Assembly (NCBI GenBank): GCA_005879805.1
Contig: VBKL01000057.1
Coordinates: 1-51,352, forward strand
Reading direction: 5' to 3'
DNA length: 51,352 nucleotides
Source of the DNA: Deltaproteobacteria bacterium
GTDB taxonomy: Bacteria; Myxococcota; Myxococcia; Myxococcales; 40CM-4-68-19
How positions within the stretch are numbered: position 1 is the first letter of the stretch; each line of letters starts with the position of its first letter. Of the stretch, positions 18,289 to 26,100 are shown piece by piece. A program made the translations under genes and the position numbers. Under the pieces are notes generated by a model. It searched no databases and was not told the DNA's origin. It saw nothing but the letters and a program-made list of their open reading frames with translations.

Positions 18289-19320
18289 TCATGCAGCAAA
18301 CGTCACCGAGATGACGTTCCCCTCGCCTGTATCGAGGAATTTCGCCTCGCCGCGGTGCTCCCGGGCGATGCGCGCGACGACCGCCAGACCGAGACCGGTG
18401 CCGCGCGCGCGGTGCGGCGTGAAGGGGACGAACGCCTTGGTGCGCTGCTCGCGCGGGAGCGGGCGGCCCGGGTCCTTCACCGTCAGCTCCCAGCCTCCGT
18501 CGCGCGTTTCTACCGCGACGTCGACGAAGCCGCCTCCGACCTCCTCCGCGGCGACCGCCGCCTGCCGGCAGAGAATCTTCACGGCGGTGCGCACGCGCAC
18601 CGGATCGATGGCGACGGGCGGCATCCTCTCGGGGACGGTGCAGCGGAAGACCACGCCGCGCGTCTGCCACTCGGCCTCGACGCCTTCCACCGCATCGCGC
18701 ACGGGCGTCGACGGATCGCCCGGGATCAAGGTCACGGACGGAGGCCGCGCGAACTCGAGCACCTCGTTGAGGAGCAACTCGATGTTGAGCACTTCGCGCA
18801 GGGCAATGCTGGTCCTGCGCAGGTCGTTGGTCGCGAGCGTCCCGTGCCGCTCGAGCGTCTGCAGCGCAATCTTCACCGCCGAGAGCGGATTGCGGACTTC
18901 GTGCGCGACGAGGGAGGCGAAACGGGCCAGGTCGTCCGCGCGCAGCGCCGCGTCCACCACGCCGCGGCTCGCCTCTAGATCGCGGACTACCGCCACCACC
19001 CCGCCAGGCGCGCTCGAGAGGAGAATCTGGGCGGGAAACGGCTGGCCGCCTCGAAGCAGCGTTCGGTGCTCCTCGATGGGACCTCTCGCGGCCGCCTGGG
19101 CGAGATCGCGCGCGGCGCGCTCGCCGCCGGTGAACAGCGTTCCCGCGGGCGACCCTTCGATCGAATCCGCGCTGGCGTTGAACACGCGATCGACCGCCCC
19201 GCGCGCGGCGGCGATGGTGGGAGACTGGCCGGAATCCCACGCGAGCGCGCAGGTGTCGTGCGCGGCGCCGAGGAAGCGGCCGAGATCCTCGCAGAGCTGG
19301 ACGAGAGCCTTCGACGCCAC
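18289..19320 (-). CDS. Soluble sensor histidine kinase (MrpA-like position), atypical ATP-binding boxes
   Basis: 343 residues with no membrane helix. A PAS-like N-terminal region leads to the dimerisation box ARFASLVAHEVRNPLSAVKI with His140. The C-terminal ATPase fold ends with a clear G2 box, GTGLGLAVVARIAREHRG. The N-box, usually NLLxNA, reads KILCRQAA (249-255) with Gln in place of the Mg-binding Asn, and the G1 box is DPGRP rather than DxGxG. Both changes suggest weak kinase activity, perhaps a bias to phosphatase. GTG 19320 is the start. The gene lies 56 bp upstream of the sigma-54 regulator, as mrpA does before mrpB in Myxococcus; equivalence is inferred from order and domain type. Confidence 0.85.
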   Translation of the reverse strand: MASKALVQLCEDLGRFLGAAHDTCALAWDSGQSPTIAAARGAVDRVFNASADSIEGSPAGTLFTGGERAARDLAQAAARGPIEEHRTLLRGGQPFPAQILLSSAPGGVVAVVRDLEASRGVVDAALRADDLARFASLVAHEVRNPLSAVKIALQTLERHGTLATNDLRRTSIALREVLNIELLLNEVLEFARPPSVTLIPGDPSTPVRDAVEGVEAEWQTRGVVFRCTVPERMPPVAIDPVRVRTAVKILCRQAAVAAEEVGGGFVDVAVETRDGGWELTVKDPGRPLPREQRTKAFVPFTPHRARGTGLGLAVVARIAREHRGEAKFLDTGEGNVISVTFAA

Positions 19321-19444
19321 GCCGCCATTGTAAAGGCTGGCCGGAACCGGCGTCGGTCAGGCGACCGATGGGAGCGCCCGCTTCGCTCGCGTACGGTCCT
19401 TCCTGCGTCGGGAGCCATCGCCTCCTCGCGAAAGGGAGCCTTCC

Positions 19445-19684
19445 ATGCTGCGCCGGCTGCGGAAGCTGTTTCGATCGGAAAGTGGGCAGGGGATGTCGGA
19501 GTACCTCATCATCGTCGCGCTGATTGCCGTCGCCGCCATCGGCGTCGTCACGGTGTTCGGAAAGGACATCCGGGAACTGTTCGCGGCCTCCACGGGGTCG
19601 CTCGCCGGGGAGCAAGGCGCCAACAACGCCAAGAAGGCGAAGGTGACCGACAAGACGATGAAGACGTTCAGCGAGAAAGAGTGA
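19445..19684 (+). CDS. Flp/TadE-like class of small prepilin protein
   Basis: 79 residues. A basic leader (MLRRLRKLFRSESGQ) is followed by GMSEYLIIVALIAVAAIGVV, the hydrophobic helix with the Glu-Tyr pair seen in Flp (type IVb) pilins, whose leader is removed by a prepilin peptidase. A short Lys-rich, probably disordered tail ends the protein. An AGGGAG ribosome site lies just upstream of ATG 19445. No tad/flp assembly genes are in this window, so it is an orphan locally. It may be assembled by a Tad system elsewhere or serve as a pseudopilin. Confidence 0.72.
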   Translation: MLRRLRKLFRSESGQGMSEYLIIVALIAVAAIGVVTVFGKDIRELFAASTGSLAGEQGANNAKKAKVTDKTMKTFSEKE

Positions 19685-19757
19685 CAGTAAATGTCGCACT
19701 GCGGCATACCGTTCTAGCGGGCGCGCAGCGTCCGACCGCGTGTTAAATCAGGGGGCC

Positions 19758-20582
19758 ATGGCTCGCGACAGGGACCGGACTGTCCGCTCCGACGAGCACA
19801 ACTCCCGCGGGATCGAGCTCGCCGATCGCGGTTGGCTCGACGAGGCCATCAAGGAGTTCAAGAAGGCCATCGAGCTCGATCCCGAGTCGGCGCACGCTCA
19901 CGACAACCTCGCCACCGTCTACTCGGAGAAGAAGCTCTACCGGGAGGCCCTCAAGGAGTACCTGACGGCCCTCGAGCTCGAGCCGGAGAGCGCCACCGCC
20001 CACTACAACCTGGCCTGCTTCCTCGCCACCCATGGGTCGGACATGGCCGTGGACGAGTACAAGGAGGCCATCGAGCTCGACCCGGACTACCCCGACGCCC
20101 ACCTCAATCTCGGCATGACGTACGCCGACCAGGACCGCCGCGAGGAGGCGAAGGAGGAGTTCCGGGCCGCCATCGAGCTCGACTCCGAGGACCCTGTCGC
20201 CCGGCACGAGCTCGCAGCGCTGCTCATGGACGAAGCCGACTACCGCGGCGCCATCACCCAGCTGAACGAGGCGGTGCGGCTAGAGCCCGACAATTACGAG
20301 GCCCATCTCGACCTGGGCATCTGCTTCGCCCAGAAGGGCTTCTACCAGGAGGCGGAGCGCTGCTACGCGAAGGCCCGCGAGCTGAGCCCGGATGACGTGC
20401 TCCTCAACTACAACGTTGCCGCCCTGTACTCGCTCTGGGACCGTCATCCGGAAGCGCTCGACGCGCTCAAGAAGGCCCTGGAGAAGGACCCGCTGAAGGT
20501 ACGCAGCTGGATCGCCTCCGATCCGATGTTCGACGCTCTCAAGGGAAACGCACAGTTCGAGCAGATGCTTGCGGTTCAGTAA
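19758..20582 (+). CDS. Tetratricopeptide (TPR) repeat protein
   Basis: 274 residues made of about seven TPR units. Each has the spacing of A/G at position 8, Y/F at 11 and A at 20, and many end with the same ELDPES/ELDPDY/ELDSED motif (for example EAIKEFKKAIELDPESAHAH). The repeats are close copies of each other even in DNA, with IELDP-type words recurring. TPR arrays bind peptide segments of partner proteins; no enzyme domain is present and the partner is unknown. There is no signal peptide, so it is probably cytoplasmic. ATG 19758 has AGGGGG eight bases upstream. A candidate sigma-54 sRNA unit follows on the same strand. Confidence 0.88.
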   Translation: MARDRDRTVRSDEHNSRGIELADRGWLDEAIKEFKKAIELDPESAHAHDNLATVYSEKKLYREALKEYLTALELEPESATAHYNLACFLATHGSDMAVDEYKEAIELDPDYPDAHLNLGMTYADQDRREEAKEEFRAAIELDSEDPVARHELAALLMDEADYRGAITQLNEAVRLEPDNYEAHLDLGICFAQKGFYQEAERCYAKARELSPDDVLLNYNVAALYSLWDRHPEALDALKKALEKDPLKVRSWIASDPMFDALKGNAQFEQMLAVQ

Positions 20583-20595
20583 GACAAGGTAGGTG

Positions 20596-20632
20596 CTTTC
20601 AACGGTGCAAGGCTTTGTTGCAGAAATGAAAG
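20596..20632 (+). promoter_or_regulatory. 37-bp dyad, candidate activator (enhancer) site for the sRNA promoter
   Basis: CTTTCA (20596-20601), TGCAA (20606-20610), TTGCA (20618-20622) and TGAAAG (20627-20632) are arranged as one symmetric dyad centred on 20614. The centre lies about 109 bp before the predicted sRNA start, the usual distance for NtrC-type activators of sigma-54 promoters. It follows the TPR stop by 13 bp, but has no T-run, so I judge an operator more likely than a terminator. Confidence 0.6.
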
Positions 20633-20695
20633 GGATCCGGACCGGGACGGTGTAGGCACCCGCTCCAAACCCCCGATCAGAGGCATTTCGAGCTC

Positions 20696-20711
20696 TGGCA
20701 CGCCGTCTGCA
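20696..20711 (+). promoter_or_regulatory. Sigma-54 (-24/-12) promoter of the candidate sRNA
   Basis: TGGCACG-CCGT-CTGCA differs from the sigma-54 consensus TGGCACG-N4-TTGCA at one base only, with GG and GC correctly spaced. It lies in a 306-bp gap without any reasonable ORF. The predicted start of transcription is near 20722. Confidence 0.8.
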
Positions 20712-20721
20712 CAGTAGGGGG

Positions 20722-20832
20722 ACGAGGCGCAAGACGCCTGTCGGAGAGTGGTACCCCCCCCCCGCCGCCCCGACTGCTAAGGCGCTTCACTTCCTCAAGC
20801 CCCCGGGCAATGACGCCCGGGGGCTTTTTTTT
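20722..20832 (+). ncRNA. Candidate sigma-54-dependent small RNA (Pxr-like architecture)
   Basis: About 110 nt lie between a near-perfect -24/-12 promoter and a strong intrinsic terminator, with no plausible start codon plus ribosome site. The 5' part folds into a hairpin, GAC-g-AGGCG-caaga-CGCCT-GTC (20721-20742). A middle part has GTCGG (20740-20744) able to pair with CCGAC (20769-20773) around a ten-C run (20754-20763). The 3' end is the terminator hairpin. Myxococcus xanthus Pxr, a small RNA that blocks development when nutrients are present, has the same plan: a sigma-54 promoter and about three stem-loops with a terminator. I cannot compare sequences here, so homology is unproven. Confidence 0.65.
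20798..20832 (+). terminator. Strong intrinsic terminator of the candidate sRNA
   Basis: A perfect 11-bp stem AGCCCCCGGGC/GCCCGGGGGCT (20798-20808 with 20815-20825) with a 6-base loop AATGAC, followed by eight T (20825-20832). It is the best intrinsic terminator I see in the window. It separates the sRNA from the PLP-enzyme gene that starts 56 bp later. Confidence 0.92.
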
Positions 20833-20888
20833 GCCTCGCGGCCGGCTGCCCCTCACCGGAACCTGAGCGATTCGGTACAAGGGCGGTC

Positions 20889-22052
20889 ATGGCGCAACGA
20901 CCGCAGGGACTCGCGACCATTGCCGTGCACGCTGGCGTCCCCGAAGGCGGGAACTCGCCGCTCACCACGCCCATCGTGCAGTCGACCACCTACCGTTTCG
21001 AGAGCGCCGCGCAGGTACAGGCATACCAGCGGGGCGAGGGCGGCCTCTTCATGTACTCGCGCGACGAGAACCCCACCGTCCGCGCGGCGGAGGAGGCGGT
21101 CGCGCGCATCGAGGGAGCGGAGGCGGCGGTCCTCTTCGCGAGCGGCATGGGGGCGATGACGACGGCGCTTCTCGGGCTGGTGTCCGCGGGCGACGAGGTC
21201 ATCGCCGCGAGCGCGCTCTACGGCGGCACCTACAAGCTCTTGCGCGACGTGCTGAGCCGCTTCGCGGTGCGGCTGCGGCCGGTCGCGCCCGAAGATCTGG
21301 CGAAGGAGGTCGTGGAGCGCCCGGCGAAGCTGTGTGTCTTCGAATCGCCGACGAACCCCACCTTGCGCATCGTCGACGTCGCCCGCGTGGCCGAGGCGTG
21401 CCGCAAGGCGCGCGCCGTCAGCGTCATCGACTCGACCTTCGGACCGCCCGTCTTGCAACACCCGCTGGAGTCCGGCGTGGACGTCGTGATGCACAGCGCG
21501 ACCAAGTACTTGAATGGCCACTCCGATCACCTCCTCGGCGTCCTGCTCGGGGCGCGCGAGCGGATCGAGCCGCTGCGGCTCTTGTCGCGCAGGCTGGGCG
21601 CGGCGGTCGATCCGCAGGCGGCATACGACCTGCTCCGCAGCCTCAAGACGCTTCCCATCCGCATGGAACGCCATTGCTCGAACGCGCTCCGGATCGCGAC
21701 CTGGCTCGAGGCGCAGCCCGCCGTGCGGCGCGTCTACTATCCGGGTCTCGAGAGCCATCCCGACTACACGCTGGCGCGAAAGCAGATGTCGGCCTTCGGC
21801 GGGATGGTGACCTTCTCGCTCGGCGACAAGGAACGCGCTTTCCGCTTCTGGGACCGGCAAAAGCTCATCGCCCGCGCCGCCAGCCTCGGAGGAACGGAGT
21901 CGATCTCCTCGCTTCCCATCCTCTTCAGCCACACCGGCTACTCGCGCGAGGAGCTCGCCCGGGCCGGTGTCGACGAGGGAATGGTCCGGCTCTCCGTCGG
22001 GCTGGAAGATCCCGAAGACCTCATCGCCGACCTCTCGCAGGCGCTCGGCTAG
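20889..22052 (+). CDS. Cys/Met-metabolism PLP-dependent enzyme (cystathionine gamma-synthase/lyase or methionine gamma-lyase type)
   Basis: 387 residues of the trans-sulfuration family, fold type I. The landmarks are AVHAGVPEGGNSPLTTPIVQ at the N-terminus, the YSRDENPTVRAAEEAVARIE block, FASGMGAMTTALLGLVSAGD (cofactor phosphate site), CVFESPTNPTLRIVD and VVMHSATKYLNGHSD, whose lysine forms the Schiff base with PLP. The closing SVGLEDPEDLIADLSQAL is also typical. The exact reaction (gamma-replacement or gamma-/beta-elimination on homoserine esters, cystathionine or methionine) cannot be fixed from sequence alone. Its stop is 3 bp before a small downstream gene, so they form an operon. Confidence 0.9.
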   Translation: MAQRPQGLATIAVHAGVPEGGNSPLTTPIVQSTTYRFESAAQVQAYQRGEGGLFMYSRDENPTVRAAEEAVARIEGAEAAVLFASGMGAMTTALLGLVSAGDEVIAASALYGGTYKLLRDVLSRFAVRLRPVAPEDLAKEVVERPAKLCVFESPTNPTLRIVDVARVAEACRKARAVSVIDSTFGPPVLQHPLESGVDVVMHSATKYLNGHSDHLLGVLLGARERIEPLRLLSRRLGAAVDPQAAYDLLRSLKTLPIRMERHCSNALRIATWLEAQPAVRRVYYPGLESHPDYTLARKQMSAFGGMVTFSLGDKERAFRFWDRQKLIARAASLGGTESISSLPILFSHTGYSREELARAGVDEGMVRLSVGLEDPEDLIADLSQALG

Positions 22053-22055
22053 AAC

Positions 22056-22388
22056 GTGGCGGCGTACCTCTTCTCCCGGGGCGTGGTGAAGCAGGGACAG
22101 CTGCACGAGTTCGTGCGCGGCGTGAAGAAGATCATCGAGCACCGGCGCAAGCGCGCGTACTGCGTGCCGGAGGTGCTCTATGGGCTGAGCGGGCCGATGA
22201 ACACCGTGCTCTTGCGCTTCGCCTTCGCCGACCTCGGCAAGCTCGAGCAGGAGGAGCGCGAGCTGGAGGCCGATCCGGAGTTCGCGCGCATGAACGCCGC
22301 CCTCCCCTACGTCGAGGGATCGATCACCTACGAGATCTACCTGGACGACCGGTTCGGGAAGCCGGAGCTCGATCCCGACGTGGTTTGA
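22056..22388 (+). CDS. Small uncharacterised protein
   Basis: 110 residues starting at GTG 22056, 3 bp after the PLP enzyme, so very likely co-translated. I do not recognise the family. The sequence is moderately charged with no signal peptide (AAYLFSRGVVKQGQLHEFVR, then a basic helix KKIIEHRRKRAYC, and YVEGSITYEIYLDDRFGKPE at the end). The alternation of helix and strand could fit a ferredoxin-like dimeric alpha/beta-barrel, but that is a guess. Confidence 0.6.
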   Translation: MAAYLFSRGVVKQGQLHEFVRGVKKIIEHRRKRAYCVPEVLYGLSGPMNTVLLRFAFADLGKLEQEERELEADPEFARMNAALPYVEGSITYEIYLDDRFGKPELDPDVV

Positions 22389-22401
22389 GCCTTGGTCTCC
22401 G

Positions 22402-23073
22402 ATGCTCCAGCGTGATGGCCTCCGCGACTGGCGACGCCGGCAAAGCCGGCTCCTCCGTCCGCTCCCGCGATCGTTCTACGACCGCAATGCGCGCCAGGTC
22501 GCGCCCGACCTCGTCGGCTGCCTTCTCGTCCGCCGCGAAGGAAAGAAGACGCGAGTCGGTCGCATCGTGGAGACCGAGGCCTACATCGGCGAGCACGACC
22601 TCGCCTGCCACGCCCGGGCGGGCCGGACCGCCCGTACCGAGGTGATGTACGGCGAGCCCGGCCACGCCTACGTCTATCTGATCTACGGTGTGCACCCGAT
22701 GCTGAATGCGGTGTGCGGTCCGGGCAGCGCCGCGAACGCGGTGCTCATCCGCGCGGCGGAGCCGGTCCCCGGAGAGCTTCCGCTGCTCCATTCCGCGACC
22801 GGGCCCGGGAATCTGTGCAAGGCGTTCGACATCGGGCTGGCGATGAATCGCGACGATCTATGCGACCCCGGTGCCGCGCTGTTCATCGCTCCGCGCCCGG
22901 CGGAAGGGCGCAAGCCGCGGCTGTGGCGCGGGCCGCGGGTGGGCGTGGACTACAGCGGCGAGTGGGCGTCGCGGAAGCTGCGCTTCCTCGATCGTGACAG
23001 CGCGCACGTCTCCCGCCCGCGCCCGCCGCAGAGCCGGATGTCGGAGGGCCGCGGTAGCGTTCCGAGGCGATGA
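22402..23073 (+). CDS. DNA-3-methyladenine glycosylase (MPG/AAG family)
   Basis: 223 residues. The AAG fold is clear from LPRSFYDRNARQVAPDLVG, the catalytic segment VGRIVETEAYIGEHDLACHA (Glu of ETEAY), RTEVMYGEPGHAYVYLIYGV and ATGPGNLCKAFDI. It removes alkylated purines such as 3-methyladenine, starting base-excision repair. The first ~20 residues do not fit the family and are partly encoded by a 34-bp repeat (22417-22450) also found in gspJ. No other start codon lies in frame between the repeat and the conserved LPRSFYD, so ATG 22402 is used. Confidence 0.88.
   Translation: MLQRDGLRDWRRRQSRLLRPLPRSFYDRNARQVAPDLVGCLLVRREGKKTRVGRIVETEAYIGEHDLACHARAGRTARTEVMYGEPGHAYVYLIYGVHPMLNAVCGPGSAANAVLIRAAEPVPGELPLLHSATGPGNLCKAFDIGLAMNRDDLCDPGAALFIAPRPAEGRKPRLWRGPRVGVDYSGEWASRKLRFLDRDSAHVSRPRPPQSRMSEGRGSVPRR
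22417..22450 (+). repeat. 34-bp dispersed repeat, copy 1 (inside the glycosylase 5' end)
   Basis: These 34 bases are identical to 39683-39716; the copies then differ by one base and match for three more. The 3' half is palindromic: GCCGGC-AAA-GCCGGC. Here it is read as GLRDWRRRQSR within the poorly conserved N-terminus of the DNA glycosylase. Confidence 0.85.
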
Positions 23074-23167
23074 AAACCGATCCTGTCTTCCGCCAACGCA
23101 CCCCATTTTTTGCCGCGCAAGACAAGCCTTGTAGGCGATTCGCGATTCGTGGATCTTCCCGCGGCAG

Positions 23168-26100
23168 ATGAAAATCCGGCGCCTCGAGATCTCCGGCTTC
23201 AAATCGTTTGCCGACCGGGTGGTCTTCTCCTTCGACGACGGCGTCACGGGCGTCGTCGGGCCCAACGGCTGCGGCAAGTCGAACGTGGTCGACGCCATCC
23301 GCTGGGCTATGGGCGAGCAGAGCGCGAAACACCTGCGCGGCCGCTCGATGGAGGACGTCATCTTCAGCGGCAGCGAGTCGCGGCCTCCCACCGGAATGGC
23401 CGAGGTCTCGCTCACCTTCCAGAACGACGGCCGCCTCGTGCCGCCGCAGTACGCCTCCTTCGGGGAGATCACCGTCACCCGCCGCCTCTTCCGCTCGGGC
23501 GAGAGCAGCTACGAGATCAACAAGGCCGCCTGCCGCCTGCTCGACATCACCGAGCTTTTCCTCGGCACCGGCGTCGGCACGCGCGCGTACTCGATCATCG
23601 AGCAGGGCCGCATCGGCCTCATCGTCAGCGCGAGGCCCGAGGACCGACGCAGCATCCTCGAGGAGGCCGCCGGGGTCACGAAGTACAAGGCCCGGCGCAA
23701 GCAGGCCGAGCGCAAGCTCGAATCCACCGAGCAGAACCTGCTCCGCCTTTCCGACGTGGTCGGAGAGGTGCAGCGGCGGCTCGCATCGCTCGAGCGGGCG
23801 GCGAAGAAGGCCGAGAAGTTCCGCGACCTGCGCGCCGAGCTGAAATCGCTCGAGCTGCTCGCGAACGTGCGGCGCTTCCTTGCCGCCGACGAGCAGGCGC
23901 GGACGGCGTCGGGGGAGCTCGAGACGACGCTCGAGCAGGAGAAGGTCGCCCAGGCGCACGTCGCACGCCTCGAGTCGGGTCTCTCCGCGGAGCGTCTGCG
24001 GCTCCTCGAGGACGAGCGGAATGTGCAGGCCCTCGCCGAGCGGAGCCATGCCATCGACAAGGACCTCCGGCTGGCCGAGCAGGAGATCGAGTTCGCCGGC
24101 CGCGAGCGGGAGGCGATCGCCCAGCGGCGGGCGCAGCACCAGGAGGAATCGAGCCTGCTCGGCGTCCGCCTCGAGCTCCTCGCCCGCGAAGAGGAAGGCC
24201 ATCACGAGGACCTGCGCAAGCTCTCCGACGCCGGGGCGGAAGACGAGGCCCGTCGCGGGATGCTCGAGCGCGACCTGGCCGTCGCCCTGGAGCGGATCCA
24301 CGCTGCCCAGCGTGCGGTGGAGGAGGAGAGGCATTCCGCCGTCTCGGTGCTCACCAGGCTCGCCAATCACCGGTCGAATCTCGTCAACCTCGAGCGGCAG
24401 AGGCAGGACCTGACGGCCCGGCGGGAGAAGCTCGCCGGCGAGGCCGGACAGCTCGAGGCGCGGGGGATCGAGATCTCGCGCCAGCGCGACGACCTTCTCG
24501 AAGGACTCGCGCGCTCGCAAGCGGCCCGCAAGTCGCTCCATGATCGGCGGGGCGCGCAGGAAGAGGAGCTGCAGCGCGGAACCAGCGAGAGGCGCGAGAC
24601 GGAGGCGCTGCTCATCCGCCTGCGCGAGGAGCTGGCCGACCGCCGCAGCCGGCTGACGTCGCTGCTCGAGCTACAGAAGAACTTCGAGGGCTATGGACGC
24701 GGCGTGAAGGCGATCCTGCTGCGCGATGAAGACGAGCGCAGGCGCGACGGCGTGTATGGGCTCGTCGCCGAGGTCCTGCGGACCGATCCGGCCCACGAGC
24801 GCGCCATCGAGGCGGTCCTCGGCGAACGCCTGCAACTGGTGCTGGTGGAGAGCCATGCCGCCGGCCTGCGCGCCGTGGAATACCTGCAGAAGGCCTCGCA
24901 GGGGCGGGCGTCTTTCGTGCCGCTCACCGAGATGGAGCAGCTCCCCCTCGTCGCCGAGGCAACCGACCTGCCCGCGCCCGAAGGGACCGTCCGCGCCATC
25001 GACGTCGTCGAATGCGCGCCGGAGCACGAGCGGCTCAAGCGGTTCCTCCTCGCCGACGTCTTCCTCTGCGACACGCTCGCTGCCGCGCTCTCCCTCTGGG
25101 CCAACAATCCCGGCGAGCGTACCTTCGTCTCAGCCGACGGCGAGGTGGTCGACCGCGAGGGAATCGTCTCCGGCGGGTCGCTCGCCGGCGTGGCCGATGG
25201 GCTCCTCCACAAGCGGCGCGAACTGCAAGAATTGGCCGGAACGGTGCAAGAGCTGGAGGCGCGGGTCGCTCTCTCGACCACCCGGGCCCATGAGCTCGAA
25301 ACGCGTCAGGCGGCGCTCGAACTGGCGGTGAAACGGCTCGCCCAGGAGGAGCGGGAGGAGGAGCTATCCGAGCTGCGCCTCGAGCGCGACGTGGCGAGGT
25401 TGCAGGAGGACCTCACCCGGATCGCGCAACGCAACGAAGTCCTGCGCCACGAGCAAGCGCAGCTGGATGCCGCCACCTCCGAGGTGGAGCGCGAGGAGAA
25501 GACCCTGCGCAGCGCCGTCCAGGGCGGTGAAAACGAGCAGCATGAGCGCGAGGCGAAGCTTCGGGCGCTGCAAGCAGAGCTCCTCTCCGAGCGGGAGAAG
25601 GCGGAAATCGTGCAATCGGAAGTGACGCGGGCCAAGGTGAACGCGGCGGCGGTAGCCGAGCGCCGCGAAGGAGTGGCCCGCGCCCTGGCCCGACTCGCCG
25701 AGCAGCGCGCGGAGATCGAGGAGCGGCGCGAGAAGCTCTCGGCGGAGCTGTCCGCCGCCGAGGAGCGGGCAGCGGCGCTCGATGCCAAGCTCGAAGTCAC
25801 CCGGGGCGAGCTGGGCAGGCTCCTGACCGCCGGCGAAGAGATCCGGGGCGAGCTCGGACGGGCCCGCGCCCTCTACGACGCCGCACAGGAAAGGCTGCGC
25901 GGCGGCGACGAAGAGGTCCGGCAGGCTCGAGCGGTCCTGGAGACCGTTTCGCGCGCGAGGGCCGAAATCGAGCTCCGGCTACAGGAGATCCGCCTTACGC
26001 TGTCGCACCTCGAGGACGGCGTACGCGAGCGCCATCTGGTCGAGCTTGCCGAGGTGGCCGCCGCCAAGCGGGAGGAAGCCCTCACCCTCGATGCGGAGGG

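Noticed and set aside
19327-19332. TACAAT as a -10 box for the histidine kinase gene on the minus strand
   Set aside because: No -35 box at suitable spacing, and the start would coincide with the GTG start codon.
22883-24541. 552-codon minus-strand frame opposite the glycosylase and smc genes
   Set aside because: It is a mirror of the smc coiled-coil coding sequence; composition is Leu/Glu/Arg repeats with no domain.
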